Assembly (NCBI GenBank): GCA_041552055.1
Contig: JBFELO010000042.1
Location: 1 to 32,997 of the forward strand
Reading direction: 5' to 3'
Origin: JBFELO01 sp041552055
Lineage (GTDB): Bacteria; Acidobacteriota; Thermoanaerobaculia; Thermoanaerobaculales; Sulfomarinibacteraceae
Length of the DNA: 32,997 nucleotides
Shown here: in pieces, positions 24,400-32,036 of the stretch
How the letters are laid out: the number at the start of each line of letters is the position of its first letter
Position numbering within the stretch: position 1 is the stretch's first letter
The notes under the pieces: model-generated
Told to the model about the DNA's origin: nothing
The model's database searches: none
The model's input: only the letters and a program-made list of their open reading frames with translations
Program-made: the position numbers and the translations under genes

Positions 24400-26298
24400 A
24401 TGCATGGCGAGGGTTTCTTTTACCAGGCGTTCGTCTACCTCACCGCGGCCGTTGTGTCGGTGCCGGTGGCCAAGCGGCTCGGGCTGGGATCGGTGCTCGG
24501 GTACCTGATCGCGGGAGTGGCGATCGGGCCCTTCGCACTCGGCCTGGTCGGCACCGAGGGCCAGGACGTGCTCCACTTCGCCGAGTTCGGCGTGGTGATG
24601 ATGCTGTTCCTGATCGGCCTCGAGCTGCAGCCGGCCATGCTGTGGCGGCTGCGCTCCTCGATCCTCGGGCTCGGGGGCCTGCAGGTCGGGGTGACCGGCG
24701 CCGCGATCGCCGGCGTTGGGGTGGCGGCCGGGCTGGACTGGCGGAGCGCGGTCGCGATTGGCCTGGTCCTGGCGCTGTCGTCGACCGCGATCGTGCTGCA
24801 GACGCTGCAGGAAAAAGACCTGATGAAGACGGCGGGCGGGCGGAGCGCGTTCTCGGTGCTGCTGTTCCAGGATCTGGCGGTGATCCCGATGCTGGCGGTG
24901 CTGCCGCTGCTGGCGCACGGCCACGCGAATGCCGGTGCAGCTCATGGGGGCGGCGGCCACGGCACGACGTGGGTCGAGGGTCTGCCGGGATGGGCCGCGA
25001 CCCTGGTGGTGATGGCCGTGGTCGTGGCGATTGTCGCGGTGGGTCGGTTCCTGGTGCGGCCCGCATTCCGATTTATCGCCCGCGCCCACGTGCCCGAGAT
25101 CTTCACCGCAGCCGCGCTGCTGATCGTGATCGGCATCGCGCTGCTGATGACCAGGGTCGGGCTGAGCCCGGCGCTCGGCTCCTTCCTCGCAGGGGTCGTG
25201 CTCGCCACCAGCGAGTACCGCCACGAGCTCGAGGGCGACATCGAGCCGTTCAAGGCGCTGTTGCTCGGGCTCTTCTTCATCTCGGTCGGCGCATCCGTCG
25301 ACTTCAACGTGGTAGCGGCCAATCCGCGGGTGGTCGGTGGTGTCGTGGTCGGGTTGATCGTCCTGAAGTTCTTCATTCTGGTGGTGCTGGGCCGGGTCTT
25401 CGGGCTGAGCCTAGATCAGAACATGCTGTTCGCGTTTTCACTGGCCCAGGCGGGCGAGTTCGCGTTCGTGCTGTTTTCGTTCGCGACCCAGCAGGGGGTG
25501 TTGCCGCTCGATGTCACGATGCCGCTGGTGGCGGCGGTGGCGCTCACGATGGCCCTGACGCCACTGCTGATGCTCGTCAACGAAATGCTGGTGCAACCGC
25601 GTTTCGGCACACCGGAACGCGAGCGGCGAGAGCCCGATGCGATCGAGGAGTCGAGCCCGGTGATCATCGCGGGCTACGGGCGCTTCGGGAGCATCGTCGG
25701 CCGGATGCTGCGGGCAAATGGGATCGAAGCGACAGTGCTCGATCTCGACTCGGACCACGTAGAGATGCTGCGCACGCTCGGCCAGAAGGTGTTCTACGGA
25801 GACGCCTCGCGACTCGACCTGCTGCGTGCGGCCGGGGCGGAGAACGCGAGGGTGCTGGTGGTCGCCGTTGACGATCCCGAGCGAATTCTCGCGATTGTCG
25901 AGGCCGCCAGGAAGCACTTCCCGCAGCTCCAGATCCTGACGAGAGCCGTTGGTCGCACCCACGCCTACGAGCTGATCGATGCCGGGATGGAGGACGTCTA
26001 CCGCGAATCGTTCGACAGCTCGATCAGAGTCGGGGTCGACGTCATGCGGCGGCTCGGCGTTCCCGCCTACGAGGCGCAGCGCCGAGCGCGAATGTTCCGG
26101 AGCCACGACGAGCAGGCGCTGCGCGAGCTGGCCGGCATGCGGGGAGATCAGAAGGCCTACGTGCACGGCGTGCGGCAGCAGACCCAGGAGTTGGAGCGAA
26201 TCCTACGCAGCGACGCGCTCGACTTCCACCCGGAACAGGACGCTGCGTGGGATGACGAGTCCCTGCGCCGCGAGTTCGGTGCCACGGGCGAGGGATGA
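24400..26298 (+). CDS. kefB: KefB/KefC-type glutathione-regulated K+/H+ antiporter
   Basis: A 632-residue CPA2 antiporter. The membrane part (about 1-400) has some 12 helices, including LGYLIAGVAIGP (33-44), FGVVMMLFLIGLEL (63-76), the conserved FQDLAVIP (156-163) and LFFISVGASVDF (291-302). A cytosolic RCK/TrkA-N domain starts at GYGRFG (425-430), with Asp449 after the second strand to bind nucleotide. The linker and C-terminal tail are KefB-like. In E. coli this protein releases K+ to acidify the cell when glutathione adducts bind. A His/Gly-rich loop (about 172-188) between two helices is unusual. The ATG is 6 nt after the KefG-like stop; the preceding GGGGG can serve as ribosome site. Confidence 0.93.
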   Translation: MHGEGFFYQAFVYLTAAVVSVPVAKRLGLGSVLGYLIAGVAIGPFALGLVGTEGQDVLHFAEFGVVMMLFLIGLELQPAMLWRLRSSILGLGGLQVGVTGAAIAGVGVAAGLDWRSAVAIGLVLALSSTAIVLQTLQEKDLMKTAGGRSAFSVLLFQDLAVIPMLAVLPLLAHGHANAGAAHGGGGHGTTWVEGLPGWAATLVVMAVVVAIVAVGRFLVRPAFRFIARAHVPEIFTAAALLIVIGIALLMTRVGLSPALGSFLAGVVLATSEYRHELEGDIEPFKALLLGLFFISVGASVDFNVVAANPRVVGGVVVGLIVLKFFILVVLGRVFGLSLDQNMLFAFSLAQAGEFAFVLFSFATQQGVLPLDVTMPLVAAVALTMALTPLLMLVNEMLVQPRFGTPERERREPDAIEESSPVIIAGYGRFGSIVGRMLRANGIEATVLDLDSDHVEMLRTLGQKVFYGDASRLDLLRAAGAENARVLVVAVDDPERILAIVEAARKHFPQLQILTRAVGRTHAYELIDAGMEDVYRESFDSSIRVGVDVMRRLGVPAYEAQRRARMFRSHDEQALRELAGMRGDQKAYVHGVRQQTQELERILRSDALDFHPEQDAAWDDESLRREFGATGEG

Positions 26299-26493
26299 GG
26301 ACCTTGGCGATGGCCCGTGCTCCGACACACGTTACATGGACCAGGTACACAGAATCACAGGTTTCCCCTTCACTCAGGTCGGCCGTCCTGTCGTACACGT
26401 ACCCGTTCCCGGAAGAATGACACCGTTGCCTCGCCAATCTATCCCAATGCAGAACATGAACTTCAAACGTGTGTACCTAACATGTGAACGTGT
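26299..26493. other. Intergenic segment with isolated GTACC-type sites
   Basis: Together with the inverted repeat that follows, this is a ~300-bp gap between two convergent genes; no gene is supported. It holds a GGACC-A-GGTACACA site centred at 26343 (one mismatch from the TGTACC-N-GGTACA palindrome), a GTACACGTACC at about 26393-26403, and a GTGTGTACCT half-site at about 26469-26478 repeated directly about 21 bp later. The segment is less GC-rich than its surroundings. Operator-like elements between convergent genes are unexpected and suggest an unrecognised transcript or a decayed element. Confidence 0.45.
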
Positions 26494-26585
26494 GTACCTG
26501 GTACATAATTGTATAATTGTGGCCAGTTCATCCGGCCGTCACCGACCTTTCCCGGGCCACAATCATACAACTATGTACCTGGTAC
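26494..26585. repeat. 92-bp imperfect inverted repeat with 31-bp arms
   Basis: The arm 26494-26524 and the reverse complement of 26555-26585 match at 28 of 31 positions; the loop is 30 bp. Each arm begins with a GTACC-N-GGTAC palindrome, continues through an AT-rich core (TTGTAT, ATTGTGGCC) and ends in GGCC at the loop. It lies between the convergent kefB and DUF72 genes, so it could be a bidirectional terminator, although it has no T-tract. Alternatives are a paired operator or the remnant of a small mobile or palindromic repeat element. Confidence 0.8.
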
Positions 26586-26601
26586 TTAGCGTCAACGCGG
26601 G

Positions 26602-27528
26602 TCAGCTCGGGAACAGTGACAGCTGGTCGTGCGGCCCGTCGGCGCGCTCCGCCGGCCACGGCGGCAGCTCGCCGATTCCGGGGTAGCTGGCGGTCAGCAG
26701 CCGGTGAAATCGCCTTGCGAGGGCGGGGACGTGTCGGCTGCTCGGGCAGTGCACCATCACGAACGGGCTGCGTCCCTCGCAGATCCAGCCGGTAACCGTT
26801 TCGCAGACGTCGTCGAGCCAGGGCTCGTTGGCGGAGGGTTCGGGATGGCCGATGAACCGAATCATCGGATGACGCCCCAGTGCGCGGGGGACGATCGGTA
26901 GATTCGGTTTCCGATGTCGCGAGGTGATCACATCGGGGTGCGACGGGTCGCCCGCATGAAGCGCACGAGCGTCGAGGACGATTCGATCGCAGCCCCGCCT
27001 TTCGAGCAGATCGTTTAGCGCGCCGTCGGCACCCCGCCGAGCGAAGAACCCCCGGTTGCGCACCTCCACCGCGATCTCGAGGTCACCGGGGAGCGTCCCG
27101 AGGTAGTGATCGAGAGACTCCATCCGATCCGGTGTGAAGTCCGGTGGAAGCTGGAGCATGAACGGCCCACGTCGTTCCCCCAATGGAGCCAATCGATCGA
27201 GAAAGTCGCGGGTGATGGCGTCCGCATCGTCAAGCATCCGACGATGGGTGATCTCGCGGGGGAACTTGAAACAAAAGCGAAACCAGGACGGAGTCGCGAG
27301 CCGCCAGCGCTCGACCGACTCAACCGATGGCAGGCTGTAGAAGGTGGTGTTGCCCTCGACCGTGTTGAACACGGTAGCGTATTGCTCGAGAAACTCCGCC
27401 GGCCGAGCATCGGCAGTGTAGAAGTTCCCGACCCAGCCCTGGAAACCCCACAAGGGGCAGCCGAGGAACAGGCCCCTGATGCCGCTCGCGTCCTCTGCTC
27501 TCGGCGCATCAGCTGATTCGTCCTGCAC
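26602..27528 (-). CDS. DUF72 (YecE-like) family protein
   Basis: A 308-residue DUF72 protein, a TIM-barrel family of unknown function. Family features include LGCPLWGFQGWVGNFY (about 22-37), FNTVEGNTTFYSLPS (about 54-68), FCFKFPREITHRR (about 84-96), LQLPPDF (about 124-130), AVEVRN (about 153-158) and the later MIRFIGHP. The start is a GTG with GGAG 8 nt upstream. The gene is divergent from the FAD oxidoreductase, with a GTGTGTACC palindrome in the shared upstream region, and a second set of the same motif lies beyond its stop. The C-terminal QLSLFPS is typical of the family. DUF72 genes are often near DNA-repair or photolyase genes to my knowledge; the biochemical role is unknown. Confidence 0.92.
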   Translation of the reverse strand: MQDESADAPRAEDASGIRGLFLGCPLWGFQGWVGNFYTADARPAEFLEQYATVFNTVEGNTTFYSLPSVESVERWRLATPSWFRFCFKFPREITHRRMLDDADAITRDFLDRLAPLGERRGPFMLQLPPDFTPDRMESLDHYLGTLPGDLEIAVEVRNRGFFARRGADGALNDLLERRGCDRIVLDARALHAGDPSHPDVITSRHRKPNLPIVPRALGRHPMIRFIGHPEPSANEPWLDDVCETVTGWICEGRSPFVMVHCPSSRHVPALARRFHRLLTASYPGIGELPPWPAERADGPHDQLSLFPS

Positions 27529-27578
27529 TCGTGTCGCTCCGTCCGCGAGGGATCATACCCTTCAGCGGCATGCGTTTG

Positions 27579-27597
27579 GTGTGTACCGGGTACACAC
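27579..27597. promoter_or_regulatory. Perfect GTGTGTACC-G-GGTACACAC palindrome in a divergent promoter region
   Basis: Nine-base arms around a single G, with an extra half-site GGTACACGC at 27602-27610. It lies 51 bp upstream of the DUF72 start codon and 74 bp upstream of the flavoprotein start codon, placed to control both. The same core (TGTACC-N-GGTACA) recurs centred at 26499, 26580 and, with one mismatch, 26343. The cognate regulator is not in the window. A MerR/LitR-type light regulator is one hypothesis, given the photolyase-type neighbours. Confidence 0.7.
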
Positions 27598-27670
27598 TGG
27601 CGGTACACGCTGGTTGTCATCGTGTTTGGGACGCACCCTCCTTCATCGGATTAGTATGATCTGCGGGCGT

Positions 27671-28924
27671 ATGCAATCACGTCCGAGAGTCGTTGTCGTC
27701 GGAGCCGGGCTTGCCGGGCTCAGCTGTGCCGTCGAGCTGTCCACCTCGGCCATCGACTGCACCGTGCTCGAGGCTTCCGACGCGGTCGGCGGGAGAGTGC
27801 GGACCGATGTCGTCGACGGGTTCAGGCTCGACCGCGGGTTCCAGGTGCTCCTGACCGCCTACCCGGAGGCCCGGTGCCTGCTCGACTACGGTGCGCTGCG
27901 GCTGAGGCCCTTCTTCCCCGGTGCGCTGATACGCTGCGACGGACGTTTTCGGCGACTCGGCGACCCCTGGCGGCGACCGTTGGCAGGGATGGCGGGCGTC
28001 TTGGACGGTACCGTATCCATCGCGGACGCCATCAGAATCGCGCGCCTACGTGCCCGGGTCTCCCGGTCGACCCCTCGGCGTGCGGCAGCGACGCGGTCCA
28101 GCTCCGAGCGTCTCGCTGCCGAGGGCTTTTCGACAGAGGTGATCGAGCGATTCTTCCGGCCGTTCCTCGGTGGTGTCTTCCTCGATCCCGAGCTCGCGAC
28201 CTCGGAGTCACAGCTGGAGTTCGTTTTCGCGATGTTCGCGGCGGGCGACATCGCGGTGCCCTCGCTGGGCATGGGTGAGATCCCGAAGCAGTTGGCTTTG
28301 GGGCTGCCCGAAGGCGTGGTCTGCACCGGCCGGAGGGTCGAGCGCGTGGAACCGACGCGCGCGCGGCTCGCCGGCGGCGATGTCATCGATCCCGACGCGG
28401 TGGTCATGGCGACCGACGGGACCACGGCGTGCGAGCTCGGGGTCGTCGATGACGCGCCCGGGTGGCGTGGCACGATCTGTGTGTACTTCGCCGCGGACGA
28501 GGCGCCGATCAGCGGTCCGGTCCTCGTGCTCGACGGTGAGGGTGGTGGGCCGGTCAACAACCTCTGCGTGATGAGTGAGGTGTCGCACGAGCTCGCGCCG
28601 TCGGGCCGCGCGCTGGTTTCGGCAACGGTGATCGGTGCCGACGCATTGCTCGATGAACGTGCCGAGCGCTCCGTCAGGGATCACCTGCGCTCCTGGTTCG
28701 GAGCCGCGGTGGACGGCTGGAGGCACCTGCGGAGTTACCGGATCGATCGCGCGTTGCCGGATCAGAGCGCACCGGGTTTCGATCCCGAGCCGCGCCCGGC
28801 GCGAATCAACGGGCTCTACGTGTGCGGCGACCATCGCGCGGACGGTTCGATCAACGGCGCGATGGCTTCCGGGCGAGCCGCGGCACACGCGGTGCTGGAA
28901 GACCTCGGCGTGGCCGGCCGATGA
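27671..28924 (+). CDS. FAD-dependent amine oxidase/protoporphyrinogen oxidase-like flavoprotein
   Basis: A 417-residue flavoprotein. The dinucleotide-binding motif VVVVGAGLAGLSCA (GxGxxG at 11-16) is followed by the ribose Glu34 and GGR (40-42). The C-terminal GLYVCGDHRADGSINGAMASGRAAA is the FAD-binding tail of the amine oxidase/PPO/phytoene desaturase superfamily. The substrate is unknown; similar flavoproteins often lie near bacterial photolyase genes. The start is the ATG nearest the Rossmann strand; an ATG at 27656 is possible. The ribosome site is weak, and TATGAT just upstream (27655-27660) might be a -10. The stop overlaps the ATG of the next gene (ATGA), so they form a two-gene operon. 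Confidence 0.9.
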   Translation: MQSRPRVVVVGAGLAGLSCAVELSTSAIDCTVLEASDAVGGRVRTDVVDGFRLDRGFQVLLTAYPEARCLLDYGALRLRPFFPGALIRCDGRFRRLGDPWRRPLAGMAGVLDGTVSIADAIRIARLRARVSRSTPRRAAATRSSSERLAAEGFSTEVIERFFRPFLGGVFLDPELATSESQLEFVFAMFAAGDIAVPSLGMGEIPKQLALGLPEGVVCTGRRVERVEPTRARLAGGDVIDPDAVVMATDGTTACELGVVDDAPGWRGTICVYFAADEAPISGPVLVLDGEGGGPVNNLCVMSEVSHELAPSGRALVSATVIGADALLDERAERSVRDHLRSWFGAAVDGWRHLRSYRIDRALPDQSAPGFDPEPRPARINGLYVCGDHRADGSINGAMASGRAAAHAVLEDLGVAGR

Positions 28925-29361
28925 GCTGGTTCGCGCCGTCGGTGGTGTGGATGCAGGTCGCCTCGACCCTGTTCATGGTCGGCGTGATCTGGTACGTGCA
29001 GCTGGTCCACTACCCGCTCATGGCGCAGGTCGGCAGAGAGCAATTCGTCGGTTATCACGAACAGCACACCCGTCGTACCGGCTGGGTCGTCACCGGCCCG
29101 ATGGTGGTCGAGGCGGTTGCGGCGACTCTTCTGCTGTGGCCCGGCGTCGGCTCCGTACCGCGCGAGCTGGCCGCGGTGGGTTTCGTGCTCGTGGTCCTCG
29201 TTTGGCTGTCGACCTTCGGCGTTCAGGTGCCCCTCCACCGCCGTTTGACGCGCGGATTCGATGTCGAGGTACACCTCCGGCTCGTGCGCTCCAACTGGGT
29301 TCGGACGGCGCTGTGGACGGTTCGTGGAGTGGTCGCGATCGCGATGGTCGCCGCGGGCTGA
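28921..29361 (+). CDS. Small integral membrane protein, four predicted helices
   Basis: A 146-residue protein translated from an ATG overlapping the flavoprotein stop (ATGA), so coupled to it. Hydrophobic segments lie near 8-27, 52-72, 80-100 and 127-145, with a positive loop PLHRRLTRGF (about 101-110). The motif VQLVHYPLM in the first helix end and the EQHTRRTGWVVTGPMVVE segment are distinctive. I do not recognise the family with certainty. It could be a membrane partner of the flavoprotein, for instance as an electron or quinone interface. The stop lies 3 bp from that of the convergent Trp-rich protein. Confidence 0.85.
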   Translation: MSWFAPSVVWMQVASTLFMVGVIWYVQLVHYPLMAQVGREQFVGYHEQHTRRTGWVVTGPMVVEAVAATLLLWPGVGSVPRELAAVGFVLVVLVWLSTFGVQVPLHRRLTRGFDVEVHLRLVRSNWVRTALWTVRGVVAIAMVAAG

Positions 29362-29364
29362 GGA

Positions 29365-29604
29365 TCAGCGCCAGCCGATGCGCCAGATCGCCGGATCTCC
29401 GAGCTCGTGCCAGTGAAGCACGCGAACGTTGCGGGTGAGGACCGCCTCGATCTCGATCAGCTCGGTTGGAGTGCCGTCTTCGTCGCGGACCCAGTCGATG
29501 ACGATGAAGTGCTTCTGCCGGTCGACAGGACGCGTTGCGGTCCACTTGGAGCCGACGATCTTCTTGCGGTTGACGGGGTTGCGTCGCGACGCCGGGGGAG
29601 TCAT
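29365..29604 (-). CDS. TIGR02450 family Trp-rich small protein
   Basis: A 79-residue protein matching the conserved Trp-rich family TIGR02450. The features are NPVNRKKIVGSKWTA, KHFIVIDW, ELIEIEAVLT and a final segment with four Trp (WHEL, PAIWRIGWR). The function is unknown; genes of this family are often near photolyase or cryptochrome genes to my knowledge. It is the last gene of a photolyase-CIA30-TIGR02450 operon, starting 8 nt after the CIA30 stop. The start is the ATG before TPPAS; its ribosome site is weak (GGTGA). The same frame stays open upstream through the CIA30 gene, but that part is out of phase and not coding. Confidence 0.88.
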   Translation of the reverse strand: MTPPASRRNPVNRKKIVGSKWTATRPVDRQKHFIVIDWVRDEDGTPTELIEIEAVLTRNVRVLHWHELGDPAIWRIGWR

Positions 29605-29612
29605 CAAACGCG

Positions 29613-30212
29613 TCACCGCCGCTCCGTGTAGCCAGCGATCCACTCGATTTCGAGCCTGAACGGTCCAGCTTGCTTGTCGACGATCAGCAGGCCGAAGGTC
29701 TTCACCTCGCCCGGGTCGAGCGGGGGGTGGTCCGGCAGCCGGCGACCTCGAAACACCGGCGCGAACTCGCGAAACGGAATCTTGATTTCCTGCCATTTCC
29801 CGGGCGCTGGCTCGATCGTGGCCTGGTAGCTCGGTCCGCCGAAAGACCCCGTGGTGCGCAGCCGGACCTTGTAGCGCTTGCCGTCGCCCCGTACTCGAAT
29901 CACCAGACCGTCGAAGGCCGAAAGATCGTGATCCCGCGAGTCCGACCGCACCGACGCGAACCCGCCGTTGTTCTCGAGCGACACCTCGCCGCGAAATACT
30001 GCGACGCCGTCCTCGATCACCATCTCGCTCGACGACACCCCGCCCATCACAGTGTCGTCGATGTTGGGCCACGACTCGGTGGCGGTTCGAAAATCGACAA
30101 TCATCTCTGACGTCCCTCCCGTATCGATCGCGATTCCCGCGCCGAGCGCCGCGCCCGAGCTCCAGACAACCGCGGTAACGAGCACTGATCGGATAACGGT
30201 TTTCGTTGTCAT
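29613..30212 (-). CDS. CIA30 family protein, exported
   Basis: A 199-residue protein with a signal peptide (SVLVTAVVWSSGAALG, cleavage near residue 25). The mature domain is of the CIA30 type (complex I intermediate-associated protein 30, a galactose-binding-like jelly roll): WPNIDDTVMGGVSSS (about 48-62), FRGEVSLENNGGFASVRS (about 73-90), the strand KRYKVRLRT and PGKWQEIKIPFREFAPVFRG. In mitochondria CIA30 helps assemble complex I; bacterial homologues are mostly uncharacterised, and export argues against that role here. It is the middle gene of a three-gene operon: its ATG overlaps the photolyase stop by ATGA, and the Trp-rich gene follows after 8 nt. Confidence 0.9.
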   Translation of the reverse strand: MTTKTVIRSVLVTAVVWSSGAALGAGIAIDTGGTSEMIVDFRTATESWPNIDDTVMGGVSSSEMVIEDGVAVFRGEVSLENNGGFASVRSDSRDHDLSAFDGLVIRVRGDGKRYKVRLRTTGSFGGPSYQATIEPAPGKWQEIKIPFREFAPVFRGRRLPDHPPLDPGEVKTFGLLIVDKQAGPFRLEIEWIAGYTERR

Positions 30213-31915
30213 GGTGATCTCTCCCGCTGGCGCCCCCCGCGATCGGGTCGATCTGCAGGGCGCAGCAGCTCACCTGCATCCACCTTCTCGCGGACCCACC
30301 GTAGCACCGCCCGGTCGTCGGACACGCGATCTTCGCCGCGCTTTCGAAGCGCATTGATGACCACCCGCATCCGGGGGTTGTCCGCAAGCCGGTCGCGGTG
30401 GCGGTCCAGAAAGGCCCAGTACAGGCTGGTGATCGGGCAGTCATTCTTGGGGTCGAAGCCGCATTCGGTGCAGTAGTCGCTCATGCGGTTGATATAGGCG
30501 GCGCCCGACACGTAGGGCTTCGTCGTCATGAGCGGTCCGGCGCCGAACGTCCCCATGCCGAGCACGTTCGGCTCCACCACCCAGTCGAAAGCGTCGGTGT
30601 ACGCGACCCAGAACCAGTCGGTGAGTTCGCGCGGAGAAACCCCCAGGAGCGTCGCCAGGTTCGACAGCACCATCAGTCGAGTGATGTGGTGGCTCCAGCC
30701 CTCGCGCCAGACGTCTGCCACGACAAGGTCGAGGCAGGCGAGACCGCTGCTCCGGCCCCAGAACGCGAGCGGCAAAGGCCGCTCGGCTCCGAGATGGTCG
30801 GGTGCGGCGCCGCCAACCGGATCGTGCGGTGTGTCGATCCGCGGCCACGATTGTCCCGCCCAACGTGACCAGCCGCCGTCGCCGGGATGGTCGGCCCCCA
30901 CAAACCTGCCGTCGGCCAGGTGACGGAAGCCGTCGGTGACCTCGTGGACGTGGCGAACGAACTCGCGCCAGCCGAGCACCTGGCGGACGAATCCCTCCTT
31001 GCTGGCGAGCGGAATGTCCAGCTCGACGACGTCGCCGATGACCTGGGACGGTAGCAGGCGGTGGAGGTTGAGCAGGGCCGAGATCCGGGTGTGAAAGAGG
31101 CCGGGGCTGCGTCGCGACATGGCGTCCTCGAACGGCCCGAAGTTCGGCAGGCACTCACTGAGCGCCCAGTTCCACAGCGTGCGCGCATCCTCGCGCGAGG
31201 CCGGAAGAGCCGCCGGATCGAGCTCGCCGGGATGGCGCGCATGGTGCTGCTCGATCAGATCGACGACCTCCAACGTGATTTCATCGGGCTCGAAACGCGG
31301 TGGCTCGGGCGCCGTCGGCGAGCCCGGCCACGGCCTGCGGTTCTCGGCGTCGAAGCTGAGCTTTCCGCCGACCGGACGCCCGGCTTCCATGAGCAGTTCG
31401 GTCCGTTTGCGGACGTGGCGGTAGAAGGAGTCCATTCGCCATGGCGGGCCGCCCCGCTGGCTGCTCTTGAAGTCGTCGGGAGTCGTCAGCCACCCCTCGT
31501 GAGAGATCTCGACGAGGCCCCCGCCATCGATAAGCGGCGCCAGGTCGACCCGCAGTTCGCGCTCGGCGGGCCGCATGACGCGAATCGGTCCGAGCTCCCG
31601 AGTCAACGGGTCGAGGGCGGTGCGATAGGGGCCCCACGACACTAGGTGTCGAACGGCCACGCCGCGCTCGGCCTGTTCGAGGGCGAAGTGGCGGAGGTTG
31701 GTGAGGACCAGCGCCAGCTTCTGCCGGTGGTAGGGGCGTCGTGCCGCCTTCCACGGGCTCTCGATCAGAATGATGCCGAGGTCGCCGGGATCCTCTCGGG
31801 AGAGCGGTCCGATCCGGTCGGACAGCTGGTCCGGCGGCACGAACAGCCAGCGCCTTCGGTTCGGTGAAGCCTGACGATCGGCGAGGAGACGTGCAAAACG
31901 AGTCATGTGTGTCAT
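30209..31915 (-). CDS. phrB: FeS-type bacterial cryptochrome/(6-4) photolyase (PhrB family)
   Basis: A 568-residue protein of the deoxyribodipyrimidine photolyase-related (FeS-BCP/PhrB) family. The N-terminal antenna-type Rossmann region starts RRWLFVPPDQLS; the C-terminal FAD-binding domain includes VLGWREFVRHVHE and WSHHITRLMVLSN. Four cysteines match the [4Fe-4S] ligands of Agrobacterium PhrB: Cys394, Cys482, Cys485 and Cys493. The first spacing of 88 and the CxxC agree with PhrB (350, 438, 441), but the last gap is 8 rather than 13 residues because the DPK-CP loop is five shorter. Members repair (6-4) photoproducts with blue light, and some act as receptors. The start is the ATG after GGTGG; an ATG three codons later is also plausible. 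It is first gene of the operon and divergent from an SDR gene. Confidence 0.93.
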   Translation of the reverse strand: MTHMTRFARLLADRQASPNRRRWLFVPPDQLSDRIGPLSREDPGDLGIILIESPWKAARRPYHRQKLALVLTNLRHFALEQAERGVAVRHLVSWGPYRTALDPLTRELGPIRVMRPAERELRVDLAPLIDGGGLVEISHEGWLTTPDDFKSSQRGGPPWRMDSFYRHVRKRTELLMEAGRPVGGKLSFDAENRRPWPGSPTAPEPPRFEPDEITLEVVDLIEQHHARHPGELDPAALPASREDARTLWNWALSECLPNFGPFEDAMSRRSPGLFHTRISALLNLHRLLPSQVIGDVVELDIPLASKEGFVRQVLGWREFVRHVHEVTDGFRHLADGRFVGADHPGDGGWSRWAGQSWPRIDTPHDPVGGAAPDHLGAERPLPLAFWGRSSGLACLDLVVADVWREGWSHHITRLMVLSNLATLLGVSPRELTDWFWVAYTDAFDWVVEPNVLGMGTFGAGPLMTTKPYVSGAAYINRMSDYCTECGFDPKNDCPITSLYWAFLDRHRDRLADNPRMRVVINALRKRGEDRVSDDRAVLRWVREKVDAGELLRPADRPDRGGRQRERSP

Positions 31916-32036
31916 CCACCGGAGCCGGTGCAGCCGATTCGCGCTTCCGTCCACTGGAATGATCTCGGCGTCCGCGCCGCTAGCCAACACGGGTGCACCA
32001 GAACGATGTGGAGACCATCCGGAGAAAGGTTATCTC

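Noticed and set aside
23764..25224. A 486-codon minus-strand frame rich in His/Arg/Gln
   Set aside because: Opposite the KefG/KefB genes; the composition is the complement of membrane-helix codons.
26602..27610. DUF72 gene as cargo of an insertion element bounded by GTACC palindromes
   Set aside because: No transposase or target-site duplication is seen; the two flanks share only the short palindrome, which fits operators better.
29605..30444. N-terminal extension of the Trp-rich protein frame
   Set aside because: The frame stays open upstream but overlaps the CIA30 and photolyase genes; only the last 79 codons match TIGR02450.
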